In this document: positions 11,401 to 19,724 of the stretch, one piece after another | How positions within the stretch are numbered: the first letter of the stretch is position 1 | How the letters are laid out: each line of letters opens with the position of its first letter | Assembly: GCA_017651185.1 (NCBI GenBank) | Contig: JAGCDJ010000031.1 | Coordinates: 68,631 to 132,630, forward strand | Direction: 5' to 3' | Origin: Bacteroidales bacterium | Lineage (GTDB): Bacteria; Bacteroidota; Bacteroidia; Bacteroidales; ML635J-15 | Length of the DNA stretch: 64,000 nucleotides | Made by a program: the position numbers and the translations under genes | Notes under the pieces: model-generated | The model's database searches: none | Told to the model about the DNA's origin: nothing | What the model saw: the letters and a program-made list of their open reading frames with translations, nothing else

Positions 11401-14400
11401 TTTAATAAATGTGTCGTACGACTGGACTGGTGAAGGTATGGGTGTTGGTGCACACATGCGAACCTTCCTGATTCCTGTAAGTGTAGATCCAAACCTAAGT
11501 GCAGGTGTCCTTAACGGCGTATCTGCTTTTGCTAACACATATGATACTCCCAATGGTTGGATTGAAATCGGAACTCCTTATCCTGTACAGTGTTCTTTCT
11601 TCAATAGAGGTGCTGATACCGGCTGGTTGAGAAGTTCGAAGGATATTACTATAAGCGAACCGGGGGACTACTACCTTGTATATTTCTGGGGTAACAATTC
11701 CGGTCATGAACCGAAAATGTCGGCGGCAGTTGATAATATAAGCGTTACTCATGTTTCCGATTGTATATATTCGGGTAATATAACTGCTGATTTTGTGGGT
11801 AATTATTCTGCCGATGTGTCGTGGACTTATATTGATGGTTCGCAGTGGGAGGTTCTAGTTACCCGTGCAAGCAATGCATCGCAGGCAACCGAAACTCCCG
11901 TGCTGGTTTCTTCTCCGCAATATTCAATGACAGGTCTTAATCCGTCGACTACATACAGAGTGTTTGTACGCACATATTGTTCAGAATCGGAGCAAAGTCC
12001 ATGGTCGGATGCTTTCAGTTTCACAACTGCGCCTCCGTGCTTACCACCAACAAATATTAACGCCAGTGTAATGTCGGATGAGGTGACCTTGCATTGGTCG
12101 CAACCATATTCTTACAACCAGTTCCAGATTGTAATATCGCCGGCAGAAATGTCTGATGCAGAACTTGATGTTGCGGATTATGAAATGGTTAGCGGTTCTC
12201 TGTCGTATTCAAAGGATGGACTTTTGCCGGGACAATCTTATCATGCTTACATTTCGTCTGGTTGTGCAAATGGTGAAATTAGCGAATGGGCAGATTTCCA
12301 GTTCGAAACTCCAGAATCAGATATGGTCGATTTGCCATACGTTCAGAATTTTGAAAGCAATGCGATTGAAAACTGGCGTATGAGCAATGGAACTAATGGC
12401 TGGTATGTCGGTTCAGCAGTAAGCAGGAATGGCGCCAAGTCGCTGTATGTTTCCGGTAATGGAGGTAGTTCAAATCAGTATAATACAGGTGCGTCATCTT
12501 GTTCGTATGCTTATATTGTTGTAAGGAATGACAGTCCATGTGTTGTTAATTTGTCGTTCGATTGGAGGGCTTATGGCGAAAGCGGCTATGATTATATGGA
12601 AGTTTACTGTATACCATATAGTTACAATCCCGGTTTCTCATCTTACCCCAGTTCGTCTTGGCCACAGGTGGGCGGTGAATTTGGTTTAGTATACGATTGG
12701 CAGCATTTTTCTAGCGATATTCAGTTTGAATCCTCGGATTATTACATTGTTTTCGTGTGGAATAATGATGGTTCTGTAGGAACACAACCTCCTGCTGCTA
12801 TTGATAATATTTCGATAAGGCGTCTAGCAGAAGGAAACGACATTGTCGATTTTAGTTTCGCTGGTGCTCAAAACGTACAAATTGATGCAGAAAACCACAC
12901 TGTTACCTGCTATGTGGCATATACCTTTGATTTAAGCAGGATTTCGCCGAACATTGTAATTTCCGACAGGGCAACAATAAATCCGGTAGTAGGTACTCCG
13001 ATTAACCTCAACAATCCGTTTGTTTATACTGTAACTTCTGAGTCGGGACAATCGCAGCAATGGATAGTGACGGCATCGAGGTTGGATGTGGTTGAAGAGG
13101 CCGAGATTGTTTCGTTCTGGACCGAAGGTCAGGTTGATGTCGAGATAGATTCCGAAAATGCAACAGTGGTTTCTACTGTCAGCAGGATGTACGGTCTTAC
13201 AGATGTAAGTCCTGTGATTGGCTTGTCGGCAATGGCGACAATAGTCAACGCTCGTAATACCTATAACTTTACTGAACCTTTAGTGCTTACGGTCAGGGCA
13301 GAAAGCGGTGCTACGAAGAACTGGACAATCAGCATGGTATATACTGATGTGCCATTGGGAGCCGACTGCTATAATCCTTATGTGGTAGATGCGGGAAGCG
13401 ATCTTCCATATTCTAATTATGCTTCTACAAATGGACTCTACAATATTCTGAATACATATTATTCCGATAGGCCGTCGAATGCCTTCGTTCAGTCGGGTAA
13501 CGACGTTGTGTATAGAATCGACTTGCCGTACAGAATGATGCTTGATATAACGGTAACGTCGTCGCAGAACTTCAGTGCATTTGTGATGAATTCTTGTGGT
13601 TCTCTATATGCAAACGAGATTAGTTCGATGCATGATGTTAATTCCGCCGAGTTTAATGCTATAGATTTGCCTGCTGGATCAAGTTATGTAATAATTGACA
13701 GTTATGGCGAAAATGTGGAATACCTTATTAATATAATGAGAGTCCCATATTGCTTTGCCGTTAACAATATCGAGGTGGTACGTCTGCAGAATGAACTCGA
13801 TGTTACATGGTCGTCGGACAATATTGGCGACAGTTGGATTTTGAAGTACGGTCCTGAAGGTTTCGACATAGAAACAGAAGGTGTTGATGTTATGGTAAGC
13901 GAACCTCACTATGAAATTGTTGCACTAGAGGAGTCGACACGTTACGACGTTTATGTACAGGCCAATTGTTCTGCTTCGGGAATTAGCGATTGGACAATGC
14001 TTTCCACTTCTACAATATCTTCGTGCCAGAGTGTAGAGGACTTTAGAATTGTTGAGATGTCCGACTTTAGCGCAACCATATCGTGGCAGGGATTCAATAT
14101 GACACAGTGGGAAGTACAATATAAATCAGAATCCGAAACGGAATATACAACATTAACGGTTGATGAACCAATATGCACTTTTGAAGGTCTGGAATATTCT
14201 ACTACCTATAATTTAAGAGTTCGTGCAATATGTGATTATGGTACATATTCGGATTATGTTTCCTATGACTTCACTACAATGTGCTTGATAGTAAGGAATT
14301 TCCCATATGTTGAAGATTTCGATGGTGAAGCATTCCCGCCTATGTGCTGGTCGCAGGAAAGAACTGCTGCTGGTTCGGGTGTTGGCGTAAGTTATGCAAA

Positions 14401-17400
14401 TGGTGCATGGATGCAGGCATCGTCGGCACTCGAAGCAAATTCGTCGCCAAAGGCGATGCTCGCCGACACTAAGGCGGGTTCTGTCCATAACCTCGTTTCA
14501 TCTGACTTGTTGTTTGCCGAAAGCATCAACGGATACGACATAAGCATTGATGTATATTGTCCAACAATGTCGGCTGCCGCCGAAAATGAAGGCGTGGAGG
14601 TTTGGGTTAACAAATATGCAGATGTCGAACACGGCAATCCGCAGTATCTCGGATTTGTGTCGAAGAACTATCAGACAAACGGTGAAACCGCACCAGGTTG
14701 GTACACCTATACATTCAATACACGCCGTTCGGGATTGAACCATGTGATTCTTGTCGGCAAGTCCAACAATGCTGGTGGCGTTTATGTCGACAATCTGACC
14801 GTTGTGAAGGCCGTGGATTGTATTCCGCCAAGCAACCTTGTGGTTGAGTCGACTACCGACGAAAGCGTAGTGATTTCTTGGAACGACAGAAATTCACGTA
14901 CTGAAAACTGGACTGTTAGGTATTCGATAGATGGTGGCGAGCAGGTTGAAACTATGGTTGATGAACCGTTTGTTACAATAGGTGGACTTCTTTCTGGCAC
15001 TACATACGATATAGATGTGGAGGTAAGCACATTGTGCGCTGCTGGAATGTCTAGCGAGTCGTATGAGCAGACGGTTTCTGCAACGACCGATTGCACTCCG
15101 TTCGATGCGCCATACGCACAGGATTTCGATGTTGCTGATTCGATGCTTCCGGACTGTTGGAAATCGGAAAGCGACAGAGGTGATGTTTGGTCGGTAAGCA
15201 ATGCCGCCGCGCATATACCTATAAGAAGCGTGCAGTGTAATGCACATTTGTTGTCGCCGAAGTTCAATTTCGAATCGGGTAAGGTTTATTTGCTCGAGTT
15301 CGACTTGCGCCTTTCGTCGCAGTCGGCGGTTGTGCCCGACACTTTGTCGGTTAAGTTTATGGGAGGCGATGTTGTTACGTTAAACACAATCGTTATACAG
15401 AATGCTGCAAGCACAGGAATGGTTAGGATGTCGGTAGATGTGCCGCAGTATGTTGGAGCAGCACGATTCGATTTTGTATTGAATGGTTTCCGCGAATGTA
15501 TAATCGATAATTTCTCGTTGAGGGAAAAGAGCACCGAGGCCGAAATCCTTGCTTTTGAAATTCCTGAGCAGACTTCCGAAGCGATTATAGATTCGGAAAA
15601 TGCAGCAGTATTGGTATATGTTGCTTACGGAACCGATGTCAATAACCTTGTTCCAGCATTTACAATTTCGGAGAATGCAACGGTTGACGTACAATCGGGC
15701 GTGGCACGCGATTTCTCAGAACCTGTCGGATACATAGTAACGGCAGAGGATGGTGTAACAACCAAGGATTGGATTGTAAGCGTTATCATCGATGAAAACT
15801 ACTGTCCTAATCCACTCGCTGATGATATTGATTTATATATGAATGGTACAACGACGAACTTGTACATTCTTCAGGCATTCAGCGAAATTTCATACAACTT
15901 GAAAGTTTCATCACATCCTATTGATCCCGAAACAGAAGAGTCTGACTTGTTTGATGGTGTGATAGAGACGGAACCGTATGGGTATGGATGGCAAAGTGCG
16001 CAAATAGATGCTTTGGATATATACCCGTATTATTATGTATATGTACAGTCGAATTGCGGAGCGACGGGTTGGACGGAAAAAACTGTATGCGGAGTATTCT
16101 CGCTTCCATACGAACAGGACTTCTCCGACAGAGGTTGCTGGGAAATATATGATAACAACGGTGATAACAAGACTTGGTCTGTCGCAAACGGTGAGGCGTT
16201 GTATTCATTCTCGCGCACAAATCAGGCCGATGACTATCTTGTTTCGCCAGGTTTGAATATTGTTCAGAACGCAAGATTGGAGTTCAAGTACAAGGTCGGT
16301 AATTTCTCGTATCCCGAAACTTTCTCGGTGTGGGTGATGACAGGTAATAGCGAGACAAGGTTGGATTCGCTGACTGTAAACAACGAATCATACCAGACAT
16401 ACGGTCCGGTTTCCCTTGCCGATTTCGCTGGTCAGGTTGTCTTTATTGAAATACGATGCCATTCGGAAGCAAATAGGTATCGCTTGTATGTTGATGATTT
16501 CAAGGTTGATGTTTCCGACTTCGTGATAAATGTTTCGTCGGTCGGCAATGGTTCTGTTTCTCCCGAAGGCAGGGTAGAGGTAGAGCCAGACGGCAGTGTC
16601 GAGTTTGAAATTATACCTGACGAATATAATAGTCTTGTTTCGCTGACACTCGATGGTGAAGATGTTACTGCCGAGGTGGTAGATGGAATCTATGCTATGA
16701 CCAATGTAAACGCAGAACACAATATAGTTGCTACATTTACGGAACGTTATCCAATTAGGGCTTCTGCTGGTGTAGGCGGACAGATTGTAACCGATGGCGT
16801 TACGGTTGCCAATATAGGCGATACGGTGTCGTTCGTCGTTATTCCCGACGAGGGTTATCGTGCAGGAGACATTATTGTTGACGGGGTTGCCGAACAACTT
16901 GAACAGGGTAGTTACATATATACATTTGAAAATGTCGATACGTCGCATACTATTCATGCAACGTTCGATAGGATAATCTATCATACCCTGTATGTTAATG
17001 CAGGTGCAAATGGTATTGTTACTCCAAGCGGCAATGTCGTGGTCGAGGAAGGCGAAGATGTTACAATTTCGGTAATCCCGGATGAAGGATTCATTGTCCA
17101 TGATTTCATCGTGGATGGTCGCAATGCTCTTGACGAATTGCTTGCCAACGGAAATATATATACATTTGAGAATATTACCGCCGACCATTCGGTACGCGTT
17201 CTGTTTGTTGAAAATGTATACTATACGGTCAATGTCTCGTATGGTGAGCACGGACACATAACTCCGGATGGAGAGGTTTCTGTGGCAAATGGTGATGACC
17301 AGACATTCCTGATTGTTCCCGATGCTGGTTACCATATTGTATCGGTAACGGTTGATGGTGAGGAGGCCCCGTCTGCCGTTTCTGCTGGTGAGTATACTTT

Positions 17401-18847
17401 CGCTGGTGTCGATTCCGACCATACTATACATGCCGAGTTCGCAATAAATACGTATAATGTTGTAGCATATGCCCAGGGCGGAACAATAACGCCTAGCGGT
17501 ACGATAACTGTCAATCACGGCGATAGTCTCACTTTCGAGATTGTTCCGGACGATGAGTATGAACTTCTGAATGCACTGGTCGATAATGTCTCGGTAGAGA
17601 TTGTGGACGGCACATATTCGTTCGACAGCATTAGCGCCGATCATGCAATAGTTGTAATATTTGCTCCGATGAACATTGTAAGGCATGAAATTACGGCGAC
17701 GGCATCAGAACATGGAAGAATATCGCCGAGCGGAACAGTTCGCGTTGTTGATGGCGAGAACAGGGAGTTCAGCATTGAACCCGACGAGCATTACTATGTT
17801 TCATCGTTGCTTGTCGATGGCGAACAAGTAGAAGTTTCCAATACATATCTGTTCGAGAATGTTACAGTCAACCATACGATTTCGGCATCGTTCGAGGCAT
17901 ACAAGCATACGGTGGCTGTTGCTGCTGGTGAACATGGAAGCGTCAGTCCGTCGGGAGAACTTGAAGTCGACGAAGGTTCGGACATAACGCTTGCTTTCAC
18001 TCCTAATGTCGGATATATGGTTTCCGGAGTGCTAGTCGATGGTGTCAGCGTCGAGTTTGACGGTAATACGTACACCTTGCAGAATGTTCTAGAAGACCAT
18101 GTAGTAAGGGTTAACTTCGACTTGTTACCGATGTGGACTATAACGGCTGTATCTGGTGCAAATGGTACTATAACTCCGAACGGAACTCAGTATCTGCTTG
18201 AAGGAGACGATATGGAGTTTACGTTTGTGCCCGACGAGGGTTATATGATTGACCGTGTTGTGGTTGATGGACAGGGATTTGTGCCCGAAAACAACACTTA
18301 TGTGTTCGAAAATGTGACAGAAAACCATTATATATATGTTTCGTTCAGGACTATGGCGTACTTCATTACGGCAACCGCAGGACCTCACGGTGAACTTACT
18401 CCTTCGGGAGTTGTTGAGGTGGTGCCTGGGGCATCGCAGGTGTTCACATTCAACCCGTATATAGGTTACGAACTCGATAGCGTCTGGGTCGATGGCGAAT
18501 ACGTTGAGACCTCGGAAAATACATACGAGTTCGCTGAGGTTGATGCTAACCATACGTTCAGGGTTACATTCAAGCATATAACGGTATCTATTGATGATGC
18601 TGTGGTAATGTCGGCATCGCTGTATCCGAATCCTAACGATGGAAGTTTCATGGTCGATTTCGCAGGAATAAGCGGCGAGGTGACATATCAACTTGTTGAT
18701 GCCGCTGGTTCTTTGGTGGATGTTCGTGACATTTATGTTGACGAAGGAACGACTATGGAGTTCCGTCACGACTTGAAACCTGGAGTTTATTTTGCCCGTT
18801 TCATTTCCGACGGCAAGGTTCTTGTAGAGCGGTTTGTCGTGGAATAA
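5447..18847 (+). CDS. Giant T9SS type A secreted protein with Fn3, MAM-like and InlB-like repeats
   Basis: The 4466-residue exported protein has a signal peptide (about 1-25, ending VYAQG). Next comes a beta-rich domain (about 30-220). Nine choice-of-anchor J/MAM-like modules open with PYxxDFE-type motifs, near residues 238, 702, 1072, 1545, 1916, 2295, 2952, 3219 and 3553. The first six end in PPAA[VI]D[ND]I (the fifth is altered). Fibronectin III modules with YxxYVRxYCSE motifs lie between them. Three DUF5018-like segments (about 2463-2635 and 3362-3455) and a PPC-like segment (about 2640-2760) are also present. Nine InlB-like bacterial repeats (about 3690-4378; VTPSGxVxVxxG and IPDEGY) follow. 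The last ~78 residues (SLYPNPNDGSF to ERFVVE) are a T9SS type A sorting domain. The architecture predicts a surface or released adhesin or matrix protein; no catalytic domain is recognised. It has its own promoter and terminator. Module boundaries are approximate. Confidence 0.9.
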   Translation: MRKKIRVVVLLSMTLLVYATNVYAQGLENYHFSTGDDGTFLSPSFTEIISSGNDDITSGVLDIGFPFLYDGVEYTQFSVNSNGRMRLGSMSIGTNYSNPFNSTNYSENTPAIAGVGRDCSTGAAGYVKTGLYSSGTLAVRVIECLLNTSSSYTGTNYIKFQFQLYQGSNEVRIVYSGDYTNAPSNYQVGIGNVSADKFWYVNPSTHTATYSTTYTTDSYSVFPGGGRYYSFIGSASVPYICDFENNAENSSWTLSNSSYTNYWMFGGATSSSSSNSMYITNDGSSNAYTNTTASYVYACRSIYFASAGDYVVSFKWKARGETNCWDAMFAALVPSGTACPPASNITGSANELPSGYINVADVSQSNNTNGVFLWTYSESDWLISTKNITISTAGEYTLVFYWKNDTSVGSNPPAAVDDIEIATPCTAAASLIADAVSTSVALTRTSGGDENYEILVSTSSNPETATESPVEMTSATQTITGLTPATQYYAYIRSICSEYRQGEWSSAVSFVTTCDKTSTLSVEVQGSSRALLTRTSGNGVKYDVLVSTSSNPEAATETPVTMTATTQTITGLAPATRYYAYIRSYCTEDIYGAWSSAVSFVTSDACPAVTNLVASAGVSSADISWTYSGSALWYQLFVSPSAINELALEDAALPTVTSCSYTATGLSSLTTYYVYVRPVCNAYDVGQWTSIQFTTRRDVFPLPYYEDFEGATASAWEMKNGANGWFVGTATNNGGDYSLYISSGTGTYNTYINTSVSYSYAYCRLNVEDPCIVNVSFDWKCYGEQYYDMLRAFIIPVTLNPTLTANAPNGMDGHSVATPNGWIDVSQQGANMSNSNEWIHSSKNLQITYAGEYYLVFFWKNDSSAGVDPPAAVDNISVEVVSNCLPVENVTAGDVGKTAATISWDEMSSSTQWQVIVSTSSSVSSATETPVLANTNSLTISNLEMESTYYAFVRAYCSDSEQSDWSEGVEFTTLPLCGYVADISIDEVGESWVNLSWTNIDTDATQWQVLVSTSSNVDAATETPVVVNSTTTTVDGLASATSYYVYVRSYCSEYGYSQWESQSFRTSIPSMSLPYTQDFESGTAENWMFSNGTNGWYVGPATSNGGAMSLYVSTSASYHSYNTSSTSYSYAYCLLDVEQPCMVNVSFDWKSNGESKWDVGRVFFVPENLNPQLQAGNANGMSSSYNNPPSGWISLTGSHLSGSDSWQESSMNIALASAGRYYLVFFWKNDSSGGTNPPAAIDNISIEVLSTCLYDSYVYVSDVGKTSATVSWDDSESISQWEVLVTTASSPDEATETSVFVSDNSYNIIGLASETDYNVFVRAYCSESNPGIWNSNSFTTLPSCLAVENASLGDYGRTSINVSWDDVEGASQWQVLLTTASNIEEATETPVLVDNTTPTIDGLESDTRYYAYVRAYCSETDQSHWVYAGTKVTLPPCVTASNIHLNTVNSTTALIEWEHPYTGVFWVCYSETELDNWGIAQMFIDDNYSIVQNGKCFLMGDLTPGQTYHVYISASCLDQVGSSTESHRGDYAHFQFTTPTDEVMSLPYYQDFEVETLENWHLNNNTNAFRFGTATAKDGEKSLYVSGYNYEWSVAYSESYSYAYCRLYVDHPMVANVSFDWIGKMGSYGYSALRAFMIPASVAPDLNAGSSNGMGGSYNDTPENWIDVSEVGGAMYGQSSWTSSSQNVVLPESGEYYFVFFWKNQSSYTSNPPAAIDNLSIEEVTDCIYPEHISITETGKTSFTVEWTSAGYSTQWEVLVTTADSPEEATETPILANTTTVVVEGLEMNSLYNVYVRSICSGSTYSTWSGPDWQRTLPPCEPVYDATAIVTQTSAKIRWLHPYNRTYYYTVLSETEMTPEQLAVAPHQTTSYLYLNLSDLTPGHTYHEYIAADCGDGDISEWVHVEFTTTEQEAMTLPYYEDFDDGVVQNWIINNNTNGWYLGSAIANESPMSMYISPDYGITYQYNSYYSVSYAYCRLNIDHRCLINVSYDWTGEGMGVGAHMRTFLIPVSVDPNLSAGVLNGVSAFANTYDTPNGWIEIGTPYPVQCSFFNRGADTGWLRSSKDITISEPGDYYLVYFWGNNSGHEPKMSAAVDNISVTHVSDCIYSGNITADFVGNYSADVSWTYIDGSQWEVLVTRASNASQATETPVLVSSPQYSMTGLNPSTTYRVFVRTYCSESEQSPWSDAFSFTTAPPCLPPTNINASVMSDEVTLHWSQPYSYNQFQIVISPAEMSDAELDVADYEMVSGSLSYSKDGLLPGQSYHAYISSGCANGEISEWADFQFETPESDMVDLPYVQNFESNAIENWRMSNGTNGWYVGSAVSRNGAKSLYVSGNGGSSNQYNTGASSCSYAYIVVRNDSPCVVNLSFDWRAYGESGYDYMEVYCIPYSYNPGFSSYPSSSWPQVGGEFGLVYDWQHFSSDIQFESSDYYIVFVWNNDGSVGTQPPAAIDNISIRRLAEGNDIVDFSFAGAQNVQIDAENHTVTCYVAYTFDLSRISPNIVISDRATINPVVGTPINLNNPFVYTVTSESGQSQQWIVTASRLDVVEEAEIVSFWTEGQVDVEIDSENATVVSTVSRMYGLTDVSPVIGLSAMATIVNARNTYNFTEPLVLTVRAESGATKNWTISMVYTDVPLGADCYNPYVVDAGSDLPYSNYASTNGLYNILNTYYSDRPSNAFVQSGNDVVYRIDLPYRMMLDITVTSSQNFSAFVMNSCGSLYANEISSMHDVNSAEFNAIDLPAGSSYVIIDSYGENVEYLINIMRVPYCFAVNNIEVVRLQNELDVTWSSDNIGDSWILKYGPEGFDIETEGVDVMVSEPHYEIVALEESTRYDVYVQANCSASGISDWTMLSTSTISSCQSVEDFRIVEMSDFSATISWQGFNMTQWEVQYKSESETEYTTLTVDEPICTFEGLEYSTTYNLRVRAICDYGTYSDYVSYDFTTMCLIVRNFPYVEDFDGEAFPPMCWSQERTAAGSGVGVSYANGAWMQASSALEANSSPKAMLADTKAGSVHNLVSSDLLFAESINGYDISIDVYCPTMSAAAENEGVEVWVNKYADVEHGNPQYLGFVSKNYQTNGETAPGWYTYTFNTRRSGLNHVILVGKSNNAGGVYVDNLTVVKAVDCIPPSNLVVESTTDESVVISWNDRNSRTENWTVRYSIDGGEQVETMVDEPFVTIGGLLSGTTYDIDVEVSTLCAAGMSSESYEQTVSATTDCTPFDAPYAQDFDVADSMLPDCWKSESDRGDVWSVSNAAAHIPIRSVQCNAHLLSPKFNFESGKVYLLEFDLRLSSQSAVVPDTLSVKFMGGDVVTLNTIVIQNAASTGMVRMSVDVPQYVGAARFDFVLNGFRECIIDNFSLREKSTEAEILAFEIPEQTSEAIIDSENAAVLVYVAYGTDVNNLVPAFTISENATVDVQSGVARDFSEPVGYIVTAEDGVTTKDWIVSVIIDENYCPNPLADDIDLYMNGTTTNLYILQAFSEISYNLKVSSHPIDPETEESDLFDGVIETEPYGYGWQSAQIDALDIYPYYYVYVQSNCGATGWTEKTVCGVFSLPYEQDFSDRGCWEIYDNNGDNKTWSVANGEALYSFSRTNQADDYLVSPGLNIVQNARLEFKYKVGNFSYPETFSVWVMTGNSETRLDSLTVNNESYQTYGPVSLADFAGQVVFIEIRCHSEANRYRLYVDDFKVDVSDFVINVSSVGNGSVSPEGRVEVEPDGSVEFEIIPDEYNSLVSLTLDGEDVTAEVVDGIYAMTNVNAEHNIVATFTERYPIRASAGVGGQIVTDGVTVANIGDTVSFVVIPDEGYRAGDIIVDGVAEQLEQGSYIYTFENVDTSHTIHATFDRIIYHTLYVNAGANGIVTPSGNVVVEEGEDVTISVIPDEGFIVHDFIVDGRNALDELLANGNIYTFENITADHSVRVLFVENVYYTVNVSYGEHGHITPDGEVSVANGDDQTFLIVPDAGYHIVSVTVDGEEAPSAVSAGEYTFAGVDSDHTIHAEFAINTYNVVAYAQGGTITPSGTITVNHGDSLTFEIVPDDEYELLNALVDNVSVEIVDGTYSFDSISADHAIVVIFAPMNIVRHEITATASEHGRISPSGTVRVVDGENREFSIEPDEHYYVSSLLVDGEQVEVSNTYLFENVTVNHTISASFEAYKHTVAVAAGEHGSVSPSGELEVDEGSDITLAFTPNVGYMVSGVLVDGVSVEFDGNTYTLQNVLEDHVVRVNFDLLPMWTITAVSGANGTITPNGTQYLLEGDDMEFTFVPDEGYMIDRVVVDGQGFVPENNTYVFENVTENHYIYVSFRTMAYFITATAGPHGELTPSGVVEVVPGASQVFTFNPYIGYELDSVWVDGEYVETSENTYEFAEVDANHTFRVTFKHITVSIDDAVVMSASLYPNPNDGSFMVDFAGISGEVTYQLVDAAGSLVDVRDIYVDEGTTMEFRHDLKPGVYFARFISDGKVLVERFVVE

Positions 18848-18864
18848 AATTTGCCGGATGATAT

Positions 18865-18898
18865 AAAAAAGGTCGTTCATTTCTGGACGGCCTTTTTT
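18865..18898 (+). terminator. Rho-independent terminator after the first giant gene
   Basis: A hairpin of AAAAAAGGTCGTTC with its G-U-tolerant complement GGACGGCCTTTTTT lies 17 nt after the stop codon and ends in a T run. It separates the first giant gene from the next transcription unit. Confidence 0.88.
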
Positions 18899-18966
18899 GT
18901 TGTCCTACACTGACTTCCATTTGAAAATTTATTTTTTTTGAACTTTTGTACATTAGTGATGTTTAA

Positions 18967-19056
18967 TTTTTTTAAACTTTTTTTAAGGTTTTGTTTGTAG
19001 TCTAGTTTTTTTTAGTTACATTTGTTCGTCATTTTGGGTTGATTTTTTTAAACTTT
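18967..19056 (+). repeat. Pair of 14-bp direct repeats around a promoter
   Basis: The sequence TTTTTTTAAACTTT occurs at 18967-18980 and exactly again at 19043-19056. The two copies bracket the -33/-7 elements of the next operon, so they may be protein-binding sites or simply shared A/T-rich sequence. Confidence 0.55.
18994..19024 (+). promoter_or_regulatory. Consensus promoter of the second giant-protein operon
   Basis: TTTG (18994-18997), a 19-nt spacer and TACATTTG (19017-19024) match the Bacteroidota -33/-7 consensus exactly. The predicted leader before the ATG at 19117 is about 85 nt, similar to that of the first giant gene. Confidence 0.85.
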
Positions 19057-19116
19057 ATGTGATTGAGAAGAGAGTAGTTTAAATATTTAAATGATTGAAT
19101 ATTAAAGAAGTAGAGT

Positions 19117-19713
19117 ATGAAGAGATATTTATTAGGATTGATTTTAGCAGTCGTAATGATGGTTGTATCTGCAGACCTTTTTGCGCAGGTAAAACTACTC
19201 GACAGCGGCGTTACCAAGTTTTATGATAAGGGTACACGCATTACCTATTTCGAGATGTCAAATTTCCCCAATTCACAGGAAATGCGCGATTTCGTTGCGA
19301 AAATGGTGCTTGAGAATTCGGATGTGATGAGGGCAATAATCTACAAGGACGGCAAGACCTTTATGTACGAAGCATTGCAGGGTGTAGAACCTGATATGAT
19401 TGTCGATGCGGTCAACGATGCACTTGCCGAGTACAATATGCTATTTGGCGAGTTCCCCGAATCGTCGCAGGGCAACGAACCGAAAAAGTCGAATGTTACG
19501 GTTCGCCCGCATATAGAATCTGTAAGTGCTGCTAATTCGTCCGAAAAGCAAGGACGGAATGTCGCTGAAGAGAAAAAGGCGGTTTCCGAAAGTAATGGAG
19601 GTTCTCTCAATGCAGTTCCTGTAATGGAAGTCCAGAAGGCGTCGCAGCCAAGTAATGGTGCGGCAAAGACAAATGCTGAAACAAAGAATATTGAAAATGT
19701 CATGAACAAATAA
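19117..19713 (+). CDS. Small exported protein of unknown function between the giant genes
   Basis: I do not recognise a named family. The 198-residue protein has a clear signal peptide (MKRYLLGLILAVVMMVVSA, cleavage near LFAQ at residue 24). A compact alpha/beta region follows (about 25-110) containing ITYFEMSNFPNSQEMRDFV and DMIVDAVNDALAEYN. The C-terminal half (about 115-198) is low-complexity, rich in Ser, Asn, Ala, Lys and Glu, and probably disordered. It has no lipobox and no T9SS sorting domain, so a periplasmic location is likely. It ends 11 nt before the second giant gene and shares its consensus promoter, so the two are co-transcribed. A role in folding, export or anchoring of the giant partner is a guess from position only. 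Confidence 0.8.
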   Translation: MKRYLLGLILAVVMMVVSADLFAQVKLLDSGVTKFYDKGTRITYFEMSNFPNSQEMRDFVAKMVLENSDVMRAIIYKDGKTFMYEALQGVEPDMIVDAVNDALAEYNMLFGEFPESSQGNEPKKSNVTVRPHIESVSAANSSEKQGRNVAEEKKAVSESNGGSLNAVPVMEVQKASQPSNGAAKTNAETKNIENVMNK

Positions 19714-19724
19714 AATAAACGGCT

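Noticed and set aside
16388..17686. 432-residue antisense open frame opposite the InlB-like repeats
   Set aside because: It mirrors the repeat period of the sense protein, has no domain and no promoter, and the sense frame is clearly coding.
18125..18880. 251-residue antisense open frame at the end of the first giant gene
   Set aside because: Same reason: a shadow of the sense repeats with Cys/His/Arg-rich sequence and no family match.
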